A stretch of DNA of 44,896 bases from Planctomycetia bacterium (GCA_016795155.1 JAEUIE010000024.1:1-44896); one strand, 5' to 3'. Positions 7,823-16,335 are shown, counted from the stretch's first letter. The notes: generated by a model from the sequence alone, not told the origin. Numbers and translations: made by a program.

Positions 7823-8983
7823 ATGGGAAAAACTGCTGTCAAATCGGAGACAATGATTCGGTTCAGCTGCATGAAGTGTCACAAGTTACTGAAAGCACCA
7901 ACTCATCATGTGGGGGCAAGAACGAGTTGTCCGAAATGTGGCCTATCCCTCCAGGTTCCTGATAGTCATCCCGAACGGTCAACGTCTCAATCAGAAACTC
8001 TAGATACCGAATTCAATGAAGTTTCACCGATTTCTGAAAACCATCGTTCGTCAGTTGAATCTAATCGTGACACTGCTGTAAAGCCTCCACCGTTACCTCA
8101 AAGTACATCCAGTCCATCAGTTCCGCCTCCTTTGCCTAAGTCAGATAAAGCTGAATGGTTCTATTCCAAAGAAGGTAATCAACTTGGACCGGTTAGTGAG
8201 GGGCAGATTCAAGAACTGCTTCGAACTAATGCCATAACCAGAAATACACTGGTTTGGAAAAAAGGAATGAATGAGTGGGCCAAACTTGCGAACTGCAATG
8301 AACTTTCCATTGATTCATTTGCTCAAGTGGCTATTCAGATGGAAAACGAAGTGACGAGACAAGCAGCATGGCTATGGTCATTTGATGGAAGACCCTGGCT
8401 GATAGCCTTGGCGCCTTTGCTTGTAGTGTTCGTTGTCAACTTCCTTATCTTGAATGTTGTTGGTCTTATTCACTACCAATTGATGATTCTATTCGATGCC
8501 ATTTTTGTTTATGGGTTGCTCTACTATGACCGCATGATGCTCATTAAGGAAGGGCACAGTACCAATATCCTCGATAAGTATTTGTTCTTCATCATTGTCT
8601 TAGGTCCCATTGGTTATCTGTATGCCCGATCCAGGCAATTTGGATTTCAGCAAAAGCACTGGATTGTCAGTATTGCAATTGTGACGTTGTTTGTTTTGCT
8701 CAGCAGTACAATGACAGGCTTCAACTTTGGCCACTACTCCTTTGCTTCAATAGGTTCGAGTTCGAACTACACCAGAGAACAATTCAGGCAGTTGATTGTT
8801 GGTAAATCTGTCGAAAAAGTGAAAACACTGTTAGGCAAGCCCTCTTTGACACAGGATTTGTCGCCTTTTGTTTTCTGGTATTATGAAAATATCACCTACG
8901 ACCCTGTCTCAGGTAAACGTGATTTTCAAGTCCAACTATCGATAAAACACGGCATGGTTGAAAGTGTCAACTTCCTCTTCTAA
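7823..8983 (+). CDS. Zinc-ribbon, GYF_2 domain and BamE-like membrane protein
   Basis: This is a 386-residue mosaic. A zinc ribbon has C16/C19 and C36/C39 (SCMKCHKLL...SCPKCG). A Pro-rich linker follows, then a GYF_2 domain (EWFYSKEGNQLGPVSEGQIQ, with the W-x-K-G-M-x-x-W motif) at about 111-160. Four hydrophobic segments lie near 192-213, 216-238, 253-268 and 279-297. The C-terminal domain (about 316-386) has the YTREQFRQLIVGKSVEKVKT pattern and LLGKP of BamE/SmpA-like small lipoprotein domains. GYF_2 domains are protein-binding modules common in planctomycetes. The combination suggests a membrane-bound scaffold. An alternative ATG lies at 7853 (MIRFSC). Confidence 0.75.
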   Translation: MGKTAVKSETMIRFSCMKCHKLLKAPTHHVGARTSCPKCGLSLQVPDSHPERSTSQSETLDTEFNEVSPISENHRSSVESNRDTAVKPPPLPQSTSSPSVPPPLPKSDKAEWFYSKEGNQLGPVSEGQIQELLRTNAITRNTLVWKKGMNEWAKLANCNELSIDSFAQVAIQMENEVTRQAAWLWSFDGRPWLIALAPLLVVFVVNFLILNVVGLIHYQLMILFDAIFVYGLLYYDRMMLIKEGHSTNILDKYLFFIIVLGPIGYLYARSRQFGFQQKHWIVSIAIVTLFVLLSSTMTGFNFGHYSFASIGSSSNYTREQFRQLIVGKSVEKVKTLLGKPSLTQDLSPFVFWYYENITYDPVSGKRDFQVQLSIKHGMVESVNFLF

Positions 8984-9052
8984 CTAACCCAAGCACAGAG
9001 ATGAGTTTTCTGAAATTCCTGTCAGGGTGTCATGCATAATTTGGAGGTGATG

Positions 9053-9133
9053 CATGGCGTTCCAGCCATGGCCCCATGTCCACCCTGGAGCTTGGGGTGG
9101 GTATGGCATCCTTCACACCCAAAGAGACTTTGG
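9053..9133 (+). repeat. Three consecutive inverted repeats upstream of the glyoxalase gene
   Basis: CATGGC at 9053-9058 pairs with GCCATG at 9065-9070. CCATGTCCACCC at 9074-9085 pairs, with two mismatches, with GGGTGGGTATGG at 9095-9106. CCAAAG at 9119-9124 pairs perfectly with CTTTGG at 9128-9133. The region lies between a stop at 8983 and a GTG start at 9157, so it would be the leader of the glyoxalase mRNA. It may be a structured leader or a copy of a dispersed repeat. Neither can be decided from one copy. Confidence 0.35.
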
Positions 9134-9156
9134 AATAGGAGACAACAATTACTCAA

Positions 9157-9510
9157 GTGCAAGTCTCACACCGGTGGTATGCCAGGCCGGTGTTCTTTGT
9201 TGCCGACGTGAATCGGGCGCTGCATTTCTACCTCGACATGCTTGGCTTTGTGAAGCATTGGCATAGCGGTGACGGTACGGGCAAGGTGTGTCAGGTGAAT
9301 CGTAGCGACTGTGAAATCATCCTTTGCAAGGATGCCAAACGTACCGACAAGGCACGATTATTTGTCGAACTGACAGCTGAGGGGCTTGCTGATTTTCGCC
9401 GTGAACTTACAGGACGTTCGGTTCCCCAGAGCCACTCATGGTGGGGCTACGATCTCATCCAGATTCACGATCCAGATGGGAATGAACTGCTGTTTCCGAT
9501 TCCGGAGTGA
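9157..9510 (+). CDS. Glyoxalase/bleomycin resistance-fold protein (VOC superfamily)
   Basis: This is 117 residues from the GTG at 9157, with AGGAG at 9137-9141 upstream. The single VOC module shows the typical opening beta strand and helix (RPVFFVADVNRALHFYLDML), then GFVKHW and FVELTAEGLADFRRELTG. It ends with HDPDGNELLFPIPE, where D-P-D-G-N-E-L carries the metal-binding Glu. The family includes lyases, dioxygenases and drug-binding proteins, usually dimers, and the exact reaction cannot be named. The 3' end overlaps the convergent OsmC gene by 46 bp. Confidence 0.8.
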   Translation: MQVSHRWYARPVFFVADVNRALHFYLDMLGFVKHWHSGDGTGKVCQVNRSDCEIILCKDAKRTDKARLFVELTAEGLADFRRELTGRSVPQSHSWWGYDLIQIHDPDGNELLFPIPE

Positions 9511-9890
9511 AAAAGAGTTGCGTCGAAAGTAATATCGCTGCACAGAGTCTTCTTCACTGGGCATCGGCTGACTACGTCGTGTAACTGTTGTCGTTGCTCG
9601 CTGCTCAACTCGCCTTCCAGTGTCAGTGTGTAATTCATGATGTGGTGATCAGGATCAGTGCGATCCAGCTTCACTTCACAGATGACACTCTTGAGTGCAA
9701 GCTGATGTTTGTCAGCATACTTGCGAGCGGTGATGGTCATGCAGGTGGCGAGGGCTGCTTCCAATAGTTCATGTGGGCCAAAGCCTTCGCCTTTTCCACC
9801 TTTCTCCAGTGGTACATCAGCGAACGATGAATGGGTTCCATTCGTGAAGGGTGTCTGATACTCGATAGTCGCGGTGGTTGCACGAATCAT
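9465..9890 (-). CDS. OsmC family protein (organic hydroperoxide reductase-like)
   Basis: This is 141 residues from the ATG at 9890 (MIRATTATIEYQTPFTNG). A TTG at 9917 is an in-frame alternative. Family hallmarks are GFGPHELLEAALATCMTITA with the first reactive Cys, and VSRCPVKKTL with the second Cys. The two cysteines act as a peroxidatic/resolving pair that reduces organic hydroperoxides. The tail (DATLFHSGIGNSSSFPSGS) reads through the end of the convergent glyoxalase gene and could be a recent extension. The protein lies downstream of the DUF2252/membrane pair on the same strand. Confidence 0.85.
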   Translation of the reverse strand: MIRATTATIEYQTPFTNGTHSSFADVPLEKGGKGEGFGPHELLEAALATCMTITARKYADKHQLALKSVICEVKLDRTDPDHHIMNYTLTLEGELSSEQRQQLHDVVSRCPVKKTLCSDITFDATLFHSGIGNSSSFPSGS

Positions 9891-9969
9891 GAAAGTGTTG
9901 CGTTTCGGTAGTGCCAATGTACTGCCATTAAACTAGCAAGTTGATGTGCGACGTAGAGGGGTAAAGCTG

Positions 9970-11163
9970 CTAAAACACTGCACCAGCCAGCAGGCCGAGC
10001 AGCTTGTTGAGCGGGAATACCAGCAAGAGAAGGGGCAGGCAGGGAATGCTTGTCATGATGGCTAACTGGATCATGACACGCATGCTGAAAGGGACTACTT
10101 TCATATTGCGGATATACTCAAAACTGCTGCCGAGGTCTGCCAGCGACTGGATATCAGCAGTGCCCAGCAACTTCTCATCTGCAGGTGGTTTACCGTCAAT
10201 CCACTTGTCATGAAAGGCTCGGTTATATTGTGCTACGAACAGGCTGTATTTCCGGAGCCAGGCCAGGCGCGTACGAGAGAGCAGCGGCACGAAAACCAGT
10301 AAAGGCCCGAAGAAGACAGTTTGCACCAGGATCAGAACGACAACGAACTCCATTTTGAAAGACTCGATCTGGGCATCGTGAAAAACGATGAGGGAAGCGA
10401 CCTCGGCACTGAGGACACAGCTGAGTGCAAACGCCAGTATTCCAAACGCATTATGAGCTGATCCGAGAAATCCCAGACCACCAGCCTGATCGGCATGCGT
10501 AGCGACAAGGTTGAGGTTCATCCGGGAAACTGTCCAGAGAAAACGTGTCCAGATGATGAGCCGCCACAGCCAGCGGTAAAGGAAGAACTGGATAATGGGT
10601 ATGGCAACGATATGGTACCACAAGCCGGTGAGAGATTTGCCAAAGAAGAGGCTGTCATGCCTGTTGACCGAACGCCAACTGGCAATGTCGCTGCCATGAA
10701 ACGTCTCCGCAGTCAGAAACCATGCGCCCAACACCGCCAGGCCGATGATGACAGCTTCCGCCCACTTGGATTCACGCCATCTGACAACATTGGCGATGGC
10801 CTGATCGAAGGCAGGGTAGTCTTCCGGCCGTACATAGCCTCCTTGAATGAACTGTAAACCTGCAGACCGTAGCCTTGGGCCAATGACAATTTCTGCAACG
10901 ATCAACAGGGGAATGGCCAGGAAGAATCGGGTGAAGGTGCCAAAATCAAGCAGGAGAGAATGCCTGGGATCTGATCCGAGAGCTCGCCCCTCGAGCAATG
11001 CAAACATCAGTAGTGGAACCCAGGTGATGACGAGGAACGCGAGAATACGCGGACGGATGGATTTACCGATGTGCCAGTGCTGTACCAGTTGATGGGTGAA
11101 CCGATACGTCGGTCCGCCACTCTCAAAGTAAAGCTCTGCATCATTCTTCAGGGCAGGGTTCAT
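9970..11163 (-). CDS. Multi-spanning membrane protein of unknown function
   Basis: This is a 397-residue protein with about six to eight hydrophobic segments, including ILAFLVITWVPLLMFALLEG, FFLAIPLLIVAEIVIG, AEAVIIGLAVLGAWFLTAE, FVVVLILVQTVFFGPLLVFV and a C-terminal PCLPLLLLVFPLNKLLGLLA. Polar loops contain SWRSVNRHDSLFFGKSLTG and LNLVATHADQAGGLGFLGSA. No transport or enzyme family was recognised. The gene starts 15 bp after the DUF2252 gene on the same strand, so the two are probably co-transcribed and may work together. Confidence 0.65.
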   Translation of the reverse strand: MNPALKNDAELYFESGGPTYRFTHQLVQHWHIGKSIRPRILAFLVITWVPLLMFALLEGRALGSDPRHSLLLDFGTFTRFFLAIPLLIVAEIVIGPRLRSAGLQFIQGGYVRPEDYPAFDQAIANVVRWRESKWAEAVIIGLAVLGAWFLTAETFHGSDIASWRSVNRHDSLFFGKSLTGLWYHIVAIPIIQFFLYRWLWRLIIWTRFLWTVSRMNLNLVATHADQAGGLGFLGSAHNAFGILAFALSCVLSAEVASLIVFHDAQIESFKMEFVVVLILVQTVFFGPLLVFVPLLSRTRLAWLRKYSLFVAQYNRAFHDKWIDGKPPADEKLLGTADIQSLADLGSSFEYIRNMKVVPFSMRVMIQLAIMTSIPCLPLLLLVFPLNKLLGLLAGAVF

Positions 11164-11178
11164 GATTGATGTTCCGAG

Positions 11179-12603
11179 CTAATCCTGTTCTTCGATGAAG
11201 ACTTCGAGTTTTCCATCGCGAACGGCTTGGGTCAGAACTTGATAATCCTGTTCGCACTGATCGGCGTAAGCAATGGAAAAATCAGCGATGGCTCGATCGA
11301 ACTTATCGCTTTCTCCGAGGTAGCCAGTGATGATGGCAGGTTGGCCGGAGCGTGCATGAGCATGGGCCAGGGTCCTCCCACACAGCCCTGCGTACTGGTT
11401 CATGACACTGGCAGTAAACAACTCGACAAGTGGCTTGATCTTCATGTCTTTCATCTGACGGACATAGAAATGTCGTTCAGCCTGACCTTCTGTCCAGCCA
11501 AGGAAAATATCACTCGCTGATTGCATCATCCTGCAACCATGAACGATACGTTGACCTTGATTCGCATGCAGACTCTTGCCTGCATAGGCTTCGAGGACGG
11601 AGGGACGTGCATGTTTGAATTGAAGGAAGAGTGGGTCATGCTCACTGGCCATCAGGAGCATGATGCCGCAGAAGGTCCCAACACTACCCACGCCAACTAC
11701 TTTGTAGGCACAATCCATGACTTTGAACCGGTCGAGCAGTAGTTGCTTGTCTTCCTGAAGGGAAGCCCGGTAGCCAGCAAATGATTGCTGGAATTGACGT
11801 TGAATATCCTCAAGCCCCTTTTCCTGTTGATGAAAGATGAGTGGTGGGTTTTCCTTGATGACAGGATGAAGACCACCCGAGAGTGCAAGCTCCGGATACT
11901 CATGCTCCAGGACACTGCGTTCCCGGGCCTTGGCTAATCGCTTCTGCACTCGTTTGCGTGTTTGCTCATCTTCGATCTGCGTCATGATGTCCTTGACATC
12001 AATACTGTCGTACCAGATATCCATTACGGTCATTACGCTGTATTCCGCCATCCGTTTGCGATAGGATCGAACACAGCTTTGAACGGCATCTCTGGCGTTA
12101 TTATCACTGAGACTGTTATCACGGCAGGCCAGGACGAAACTGGCAGCAAGTCGTTTGACATCCCATTCCCAGGGGGCAGGCAGGGTTTCATCCAGGTCGT
12201 TGATATCAAAGATGATGCGGCGTTCCGGGGTGGCGTACGAACCGAAGTTCATCAAATGGCAGTCGCCACAGACCTGTACCCGTATACCAGTGGCGGGCAG
12301 GGTAGCCAGGTCTGCCGCCATATTAAGGGCAGCACCACGGTAGAACGTAAAGGGCGACTTCAGCATACGACCGTGCCGGACGGGGAGGAGTTGGGCCATC
12401 CGTCCCTTGTTTGATTCCAGCATCATACTCAGTGGATCGGCACGATTTACGGTAGCTTGCCAGTCTGCGTGTGAGTGGCGTGGAAACTTGTCGCGCAGGC
12501 TCTTCCCCATCGCATAGAGCTCATCCAGCGTAGGGTGTGCTTTCAGGGAAGGGCTCGTTTCGAGGCCCATTTCTTTGCTGGTGGCTTTGTGTCTTTTGCC
12601 CAT
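11179..12603 (-). CDS. DUF2252 family protein
   Basis: This 474-residue soluble protein carries the signatures of DUF2252: FYRGAALNMAADLA, VQVCGDCHLMNFGSYATPER, IIFDINDLDETLPAPWEWDV, KRLAASFVLACRD and VVGVGSVGTFCGIMLL. The GDxHxxNFG and DxNDxD motifs resemble the catalytic and metal sites of aminoglycoside-phosphotransferase/kinase-fold enzymes, so a phosphotransferase function is a reasonable inference, but no substrate is established. It is the upstream member of a minus-strand pair with a membrane protein 15 bp away and is divergent from the arylsulfatase. Confidence 0.85.
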   Translation of the reverse strand: MGKRHKATSKEMGLETSPSLKAHPTLDELYAMGKSLRDKFPRHSHADWQATVNRADPLSMMLESNKGRMAQLLPVRHGRMLKSPFTFYRGAALNMAADLATLPATGIRVQVCGDCHLMNFGSYATPERRIIFDINDLDETLPAPWEWDVKRLAASFVLACRDNSLSDNNARDAVQSCVRSYRKRMAEYSVMTVMDIWYDSIDVKDIMTQIEDEQTRKRVQKRLAKARERSVLEHEYPELALSGGLHPVIKENPPLIFHQQEKGLEDIQRQFQQSFAGYRASLQEDKQLLLDRFKVMDCAYKVVGVGSVGTFCGIMLLMASEHDPLFLQFKHARPSVLEAYAGKSLHANQGQRIVHGCRMMQSASDIFLGWTEGQAERHFYVRQMKDMKIKPLVELFTASVMNQYAGLCGRTLAHAHARSGQPAIITGYLGESDKFDRAIADFSIAYADQCEQDYQVLTQAVRDGKLEVFIEEQD

Positions 12604-12907
12604 AGAAGTAACAGCGAGTTAGAGAGTACCTGCCCTGTTAGGCAGTTGTTTCAGACGAGGCTATCCACATTATGCCGTAATGCAAAAAACTGTGAAAGCA
12701 TGTCAAGTACATTCGTGATGAATCAGACAAAACAATGCTGTTACAATCGGCTTCTCTTCCAAAGGTTCACAACTTGGGAAATTCCGTCATTAGTGCGTAT
12801 GCATTGTTATTACTTGCAAATTGAAGTCACACCGGTACAGTTGCCAGTGGCCAACTGTTTACGCTGTCACCAATATTCTCGTTTAATCACCTTTTTGGAG
12901 CTGCATC
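12604..12907. other. Divergent intergenic region, DUF2252 / arylsulfatase
   Basis: No convincing coding sequence is present in this 304-bp spacer between two divergent start codons. It must contain both promoters, but no clear -35/-10 pair stands out. The only structured site is an imperfect 22-bp palindrome at 12837-12858 (arms ACAGTTG and CAACTGT) about 50 bp before the arylsulfatase start, a possible operator. Confidence 0.5.
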
Positions 12908-15274
12908 ATGCGTGGTCGATATTTCCTTCCTGCGACGATTGTCGCGGTGGGTACCCTTCTCGGCTGGCTAGCTGCCACTCAGCAGTGGACGTCGCTCTTC
13001 GCCCAGGATGGAAAAGCTCAGGCAGGCACCCAGTTGCCTCAACCCGATCCCCTTTTCAAAGGCAAGATTGGCGAGACCTACAAGGACTCTACCCCCAACT
13101 TCCCGATGCCCCTCAAGGCTGCCAAGGATAGCCCGAATGTCCTGCTCATCATGCTCGACGACGTGGGTTTCGGCATGTGCTCTACCTTTGGTGGCCCGGT
13201 ACCTACCCCGCATATGGACAAGTTGGCCAACAACGGTTTGAAGTACAATCGCTTTCATACCACCGCACTCTGTAGCCCAACCCGCGGCGCTATACTTGCT
13301 GGTCGCAATCATCACACCATCGCCACCGGCGTCATCATCGAAATGGGCACAGGCTACCCAGGCTACACTGGCATCATCCCCAAGAGTACCGCTCTCGTCT
13401 CGCAGATGCTTCGCGACAATGGCTACGCCACCGGCATGTTCGGCAAATGGCACAACACCCCAGAGCCTGACATCAGCCCTGCTGGCCCCTTCGACCGCTG
13501 GCCTACCGGGCTCGGCTTCGACTACTTCTACGGCTTCAACCAGGGTGAAACGCACCAGTACTTTCCCACCATTTATCGGAACACTACCTGGGTACCACAG
13601 CCCAGGACACCCGAGCAAGGCTACCACTTCACCGCAGATATGACCGATGAAGCCATCGCCTGGACTCGCAACATCCGGGCTGCTGATCCTGAGAAGCCCT
13701 GGTTCAACTACTTCAGCACTTCGGGCGTTCACGCTCCACACCATGCTCCGAAAGAATGGCGGGAGAAGTATGTTGGCAAGTTCGATCATGGCTGGGATAA
13801 GCAGCGAGAACTGACGCTGGCGAAACAACAGGAAATGGGCATCGTCCCCGCTGGCACCAAGCTGACACCTCGGCCCAAGGAAATACCAGCCTGGGATACC
13901 CAGTCTGCTGATGCCAGGAAGGTCTACTGTCGGCTGATGGAAAACTATGCAGCCTACATGGCATACACCGATTTTGAAGTAGGTCGATTGATCGAGAGCC
14001 TGCGAAACTCTAGCGAGTTGGATAACACGCTGGTCATGTATGTCGTAGGTGACAACGGCGCCAGTGCTGAGGGTGGTTTGGAAGGCACCTTCAGCGAGAT
14101 CGCCAGCCTGATTGGTATTCAACTGGGTTTGGAAAGCACTATCAAACGGATGGATGAAATCGGTGGCCCTTCCAGTGAGCCCCACGTTCCCGTCGGATGG
14201 GCTTGGTCAATGTGTGCCCCGTTCCAGTGGACCAAGCAGGTCGCCAGCCACTTTGGTGGCACCCGCAACCCGATGGTGGTTCACTGGCCCAAGGGCATCA
14301 AGGCCAAGGGTGAGATTCGCAACCAGTTCCATCACTGCATCGATGTGGTACCTACGATTCTGGAAGCGTGCAAGATTCCTGAGCCCAAGGTGGTCAATGG
14401 CATCCCGCAGAAGCCGATTGAAGGCATCTCCATGGTTTACTCGTTTGATGATGCCAATGCCAAGGACCGCCGCACGACCCAGTACTTTGAACTAGCCACC
14501 AACCGGGCCATCTACCACGATGGTTGGGTAGCCTGCAGCAAATATGGTCTGCCTTGGGTAACGATGGGCCGAGGAGATGGGTTTCTCCAGGCACCATGGG
14601 AACTCTACAACGTCAATGAAGACTTCAGTCAAGCGGACAACCTTGTTGACAAGAACCCGGAGAAGCTGAAGGAGTTGCAAGCCAAGTTTGTGGAAGAAGC
14701 GACGAAGTACGGTGTCTTCCCGCTCGATCCCCGATTCTCGGAACGCATGGATCCGAGCTTGCGGATGTCCGGGACACCGAAAACCCAATGGATCTACTAC
14801 GGCAACAACGTTTGGCTGCCTGAACCGATTGGCCCACAGACTTTCCCTCGTCCCCACACCGTTACTGCTGAGCTTAACATCCCCAAGGGTGGCGCTGACG
14901 GTGTGATCACTTGTGCCGGTGCTTTCTCCGCAGGCTGGTCGCTCTATGTGAAAGGTGGCAAGCCGGTCTTCCACTATACCTTCTTTGAAATTGCTGACGT
15001 GACCATTCCGTGCACCGAAGCACTTCCCGAAGGAAAGGTAACACTGAAGACCGAGTTCATCCCCGATGGTAAACCAGAAGGCAGTGGTACCCTCAAGTTT
15101 TACATCAATGGCAAAGCGGCTGGTGAAGGGAAGATCATTCGCTCCTCTTTCCGACACGGTCTCGAACCCTTTGAAGTCGGTCGCGATTCGATTACTCCAG
15201 TCTCCCCCGACTACAAAACACCGTCACCCTTCACCGGGACGATCGACAAGATTACTTTTGAGTTGATCAAATAA
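12908..15274 (+). CDS. Arylsulfatase (type I, formylglycine-dependent)
   Basis: This is a 788-residue sulfatase with an N-terminal hydrophobic export or anchor segment (YFLPATIVAVGTLLGWLAAT). The alkaline-phosphatase-fold core begins NVLLIMLDDVGFGM (metal-binding D84 and D85). The signature CSPTRGAILAGR at 122-133 has C122 as the residue converted to formylglycine. VVGDNGASAEGG holds the second metal-site Asp and Asn. The C-terminal ~150 residues form a beta domain ending in a T-G-T-I-D-K-I-T-F-E-L strand. The enzyme hydrolyses sulfate esters, probably on algal or host glycans, but substrate specificity is unknown. A terminator follows at 15292. No maturase gene is in the window. Confidence 0.93.
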   Translation: MRGRYFLPATIVAVGTLLGWLAATQQWTSLFAQDGKAQAGTQLPQPDPLFKGKIGETYKDSTPNFPMPLKAAKDSPNVLLIMLDDVGFGMCSTFGGPVPTPHMDKLANNGLKYNRFHTTALCSPTRGAILAGRNHHTIATGVIIEMGTGYPGYTGIIPKSTALVSQMLRDNGYATGMFGKWHNTPEPDISPAGPFDRWPTGLGFDYFYGFNQGETHQYFPTIYRNTTWVPQPRTPEQGYHFTADMTDEAIAWTRNIRAADPEKPWFNYFSTSGVHAPHHAPKEWREKYVGKFDHGWDKQRELTLAKQQEMGIVPAGTKLTPRPKEIPAWDTQSADARKVYCRLMENYAAYMAYTDFEVGRLIESLRNSSELDNTLVMYVVGDNGASAEGGLEGTFSEIASLIGIQLGLESTIKRMDEIGGPSSEPHVPVGWAWSMCAPFQWTKQVASHFGGTRNPMVVHWPKGIKAKGEIRNQFHHCIDVVPTILEACKIPEPKVVNGIPQKPIEGISMVYSFDDANAKDRRTTQYFELATNRAIYHDGWVACSKYGLPWVTMGRGDGFLQAPWELYNVNEDFSQADNLVDKNPEKLKELQAKFVEEATKYGVFPLDPRFSERMDPSLRMSGTPKTQWIYYGNNVWLPEPIGPQTFPRPHTVTAELNIPKGGADGVITCAGAFSAGWSLYVKGGKPVFHYTFFEIADVTIPCTEALPEGKVTLKTEFIPDGKPEGSGTLKFYINGKAAGEGKIIRSSFRHGLEPFEVGRDSITPVSPDYKTPSPFTGTIDKITFELIK

Positions 15275-15291
15275 CATCGTGGATTAACGAG

Positions 15292-15317
15292 AGGCCGGTG
15301 ATCTGCACCGGCCTTTT
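15292..15317 (+). terminator. Rho-independent terminator of the arylsulfatase gene
   Basis: A GC-rich stem GGCCGGTG (15293-15300) pairs perfectly with CACCGGCC (15306-15313) across a 5-base loop. TTTT follows, 18 bases after the arylsulfatase stop codon. This is the clearest intrinsic terminator in the window. Confidence 0.85.
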
Positions 15318-15346
15318 GCTTCAGCACATGCTTCTGAGACTTTCAC

Positions 15347-15541
15347 CATGAATTCGCAACGTCTGTTGCTGGCAAGGAAGTCGCTAAGGGGCGCATCGAA
15401 CGGACGATTCCCATCCGTATTGCCCTGGATGAGACGCTTGATATCGGTGAAGACTGCGGCACACCGGTCAATCTCACTTACGATGTGTCCTTCAAGGTCA
15501 CGGGCAAGATCGAGAAGGTTACGATTGATCTAGGCAAGTAA
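15347..15541 (+). pseudogene. 3' relic of a second arylsulfatase gene
   Basis: A frame without a usable start, bounded upstream by an in-frame TGA, encodes about 57 residues from 15371: GKEVAKGRIERTIPIRIALD, then ETLDIGEDCGTPVNL, and finally FKVTGKIEKVTIDLGK before the TAA at 15539-15541. This is the C-terminal beta domain of arylsulfatases (the usual form is G-K-x-V-A-x-G-R-I-x-x-T, G-x-D-x-G-T-P-V and T-G-x-I-x-K-V-T). It is homologous to the end of the intact sulfatase just upstream, which ends FTGTIDKITFELIK. It is best explained as the remnant of a tandem sulfatase gene lost by deletion. An ATG-started 61-residue frame over the same DNA (from 15348) is a shadow. Confidence 0.8.
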
Positions 15542-15563
15542 AGCGAACTATAATCATGAACCT

Positions 15564-15585
15564 GCACGATACATTGCTATCGTGC
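15564..15585. repeat. Short perfect inverted repeat
   Basis: GCACGATA at 15564-15571 and TATCGTGC at 15578-15585 form a perfect 8-bp stem with a 6-base loop, 22 bases after the sulfatase relic stop. No T-run follows, so it is at best a weak terminator left from the lost gene. Confidence 0.4.
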
Positions 15586-15695
15586 GTAAACGCCAGCACG
15601 TTTCGTTGATGTTTCCGATATTGGTACGTTCCCGAAACACATTCAACTGGATTTTCTTTTGCGTGTTACGTTAGAATAAACTCACGAGGAAATGC

Positions 15696-15923
15696 ATGCT
15701 CAGCAAAGAAACCATTGAATGGTATCGCCAGATGACGCCGAGCGAACGGCTTCGTCTGACGTTGATCGCCATTCGCCAGAATAAGAAGTACCTCTACCGG
15801 GGCACGCCGGAAGAGATAGTCAGGCGGTTCGAGGTGATGAGTCGTAAAAAACGGGAAAGCAACGATGCATTGATGAAAGGGCTGATGGAAGCTGAGGCCA
15901 GAAGACATGAATTTGGATATTGA
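15696..15923 (+). CDS. Small conserved-looking protein of unknown function
   Basis: This is a 75-residue, strongly charged helical protein (MLSKETIEWYRQMTPSERLR ... ALMKGLMEAEARRHEFGY), preceded by GAGGAA about 6 bases before the ATG. It has no signal peptide, membrane segment or cysteine pair. The size and the charged helix resemble stand-alone antitoxins or small regulators, but no partner is adjacent (the flanking minus-strand frame is doubtful). Function is unknown. Confidence 0.55.
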   Translation: MLSKETIEWYRQMTPSERLRLTLIAIRQNKKYLYRGTPEEIVRRFEVMSRKKRESNDALMKGLMEAEARRHEFGY

Positions 15924-15942
15924 ACAGATGCTGATGATTTTG

Positions 15943-16164
15943 TTATAAGATACCGTTCCTGGATAATAATTTGCCAGTCAGACACAGTATCAAAAAAGTG
16001 CAGATTATTAAATGCAGTGTTAAACCTCGAGATCCCAATAGAAATCGCATAGAGATGCCGTTAAACTCAAGATTCTTCCTGTATGCGTAATGTGTGAGAT
16101 TCTTTGAAAAAATGATACAGAGTAAAAGAATAACAATACCTGCTATATCTATGACGTTCTGCAT
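15943..16164 (-). CDS. Possible small two-helix membrane protein
   Basis: From the ATG at 16164 this would encode 73 residues with two hydrophobic helices (VIDIAGIVILLLCIIF and LHLIICTFLILCLTGKLL) separated by a basic loop. The frame continues upstream to a TTG at 16335 directly after the XRE regulator stop, but those extra residues are not convincing. The ribosome site is weak and the DNA is visibly more AT-rich than its surroundings. It may be a transferred or decaying gene, or no gene at all. Confidence 0.3.
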   Translation of the reverse strand: MQNVIDIAGIVILLLCIIFSKNLTHYAYRKNLEFNGISMRFLLGSRGLTLHLIICTFLILCLTGKLLSRNGIL

Positions 16165-16335
16165 TGCCAGGGACTCGGGGATTTGCAGGAAGTTACCGTG
16201 TTGCACTGTCGCATAATCCTGTCTCCGCGATCTGCATTGCTCTGAGTACAGAGCAGTGCCACACAGCTTGCCATTTCGGGTTAGGTGGCCCTGCTTCACG
16301 TACTCGTTAAGCAGAGCTCTGGCCGAATTGTCCAA

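Noticed and set aside
12968-14185. 405-codon frame on the minus strand across the arylsulfatase
   Set aside because: It is antisense to the strongly supported sulfatase core and its translation shows no domain-like pattern. Codon bias of the sulfatase explains the open frame.
16165-16335. TTG-started extension of the small membrane-protein frame directly after the XRE stop
   Set aside because: The added 57 residues have no hydrophobic or conserved pattern and do not resemble a toxin. Only the ATG-started 73-residue form is kept, at low confidence.
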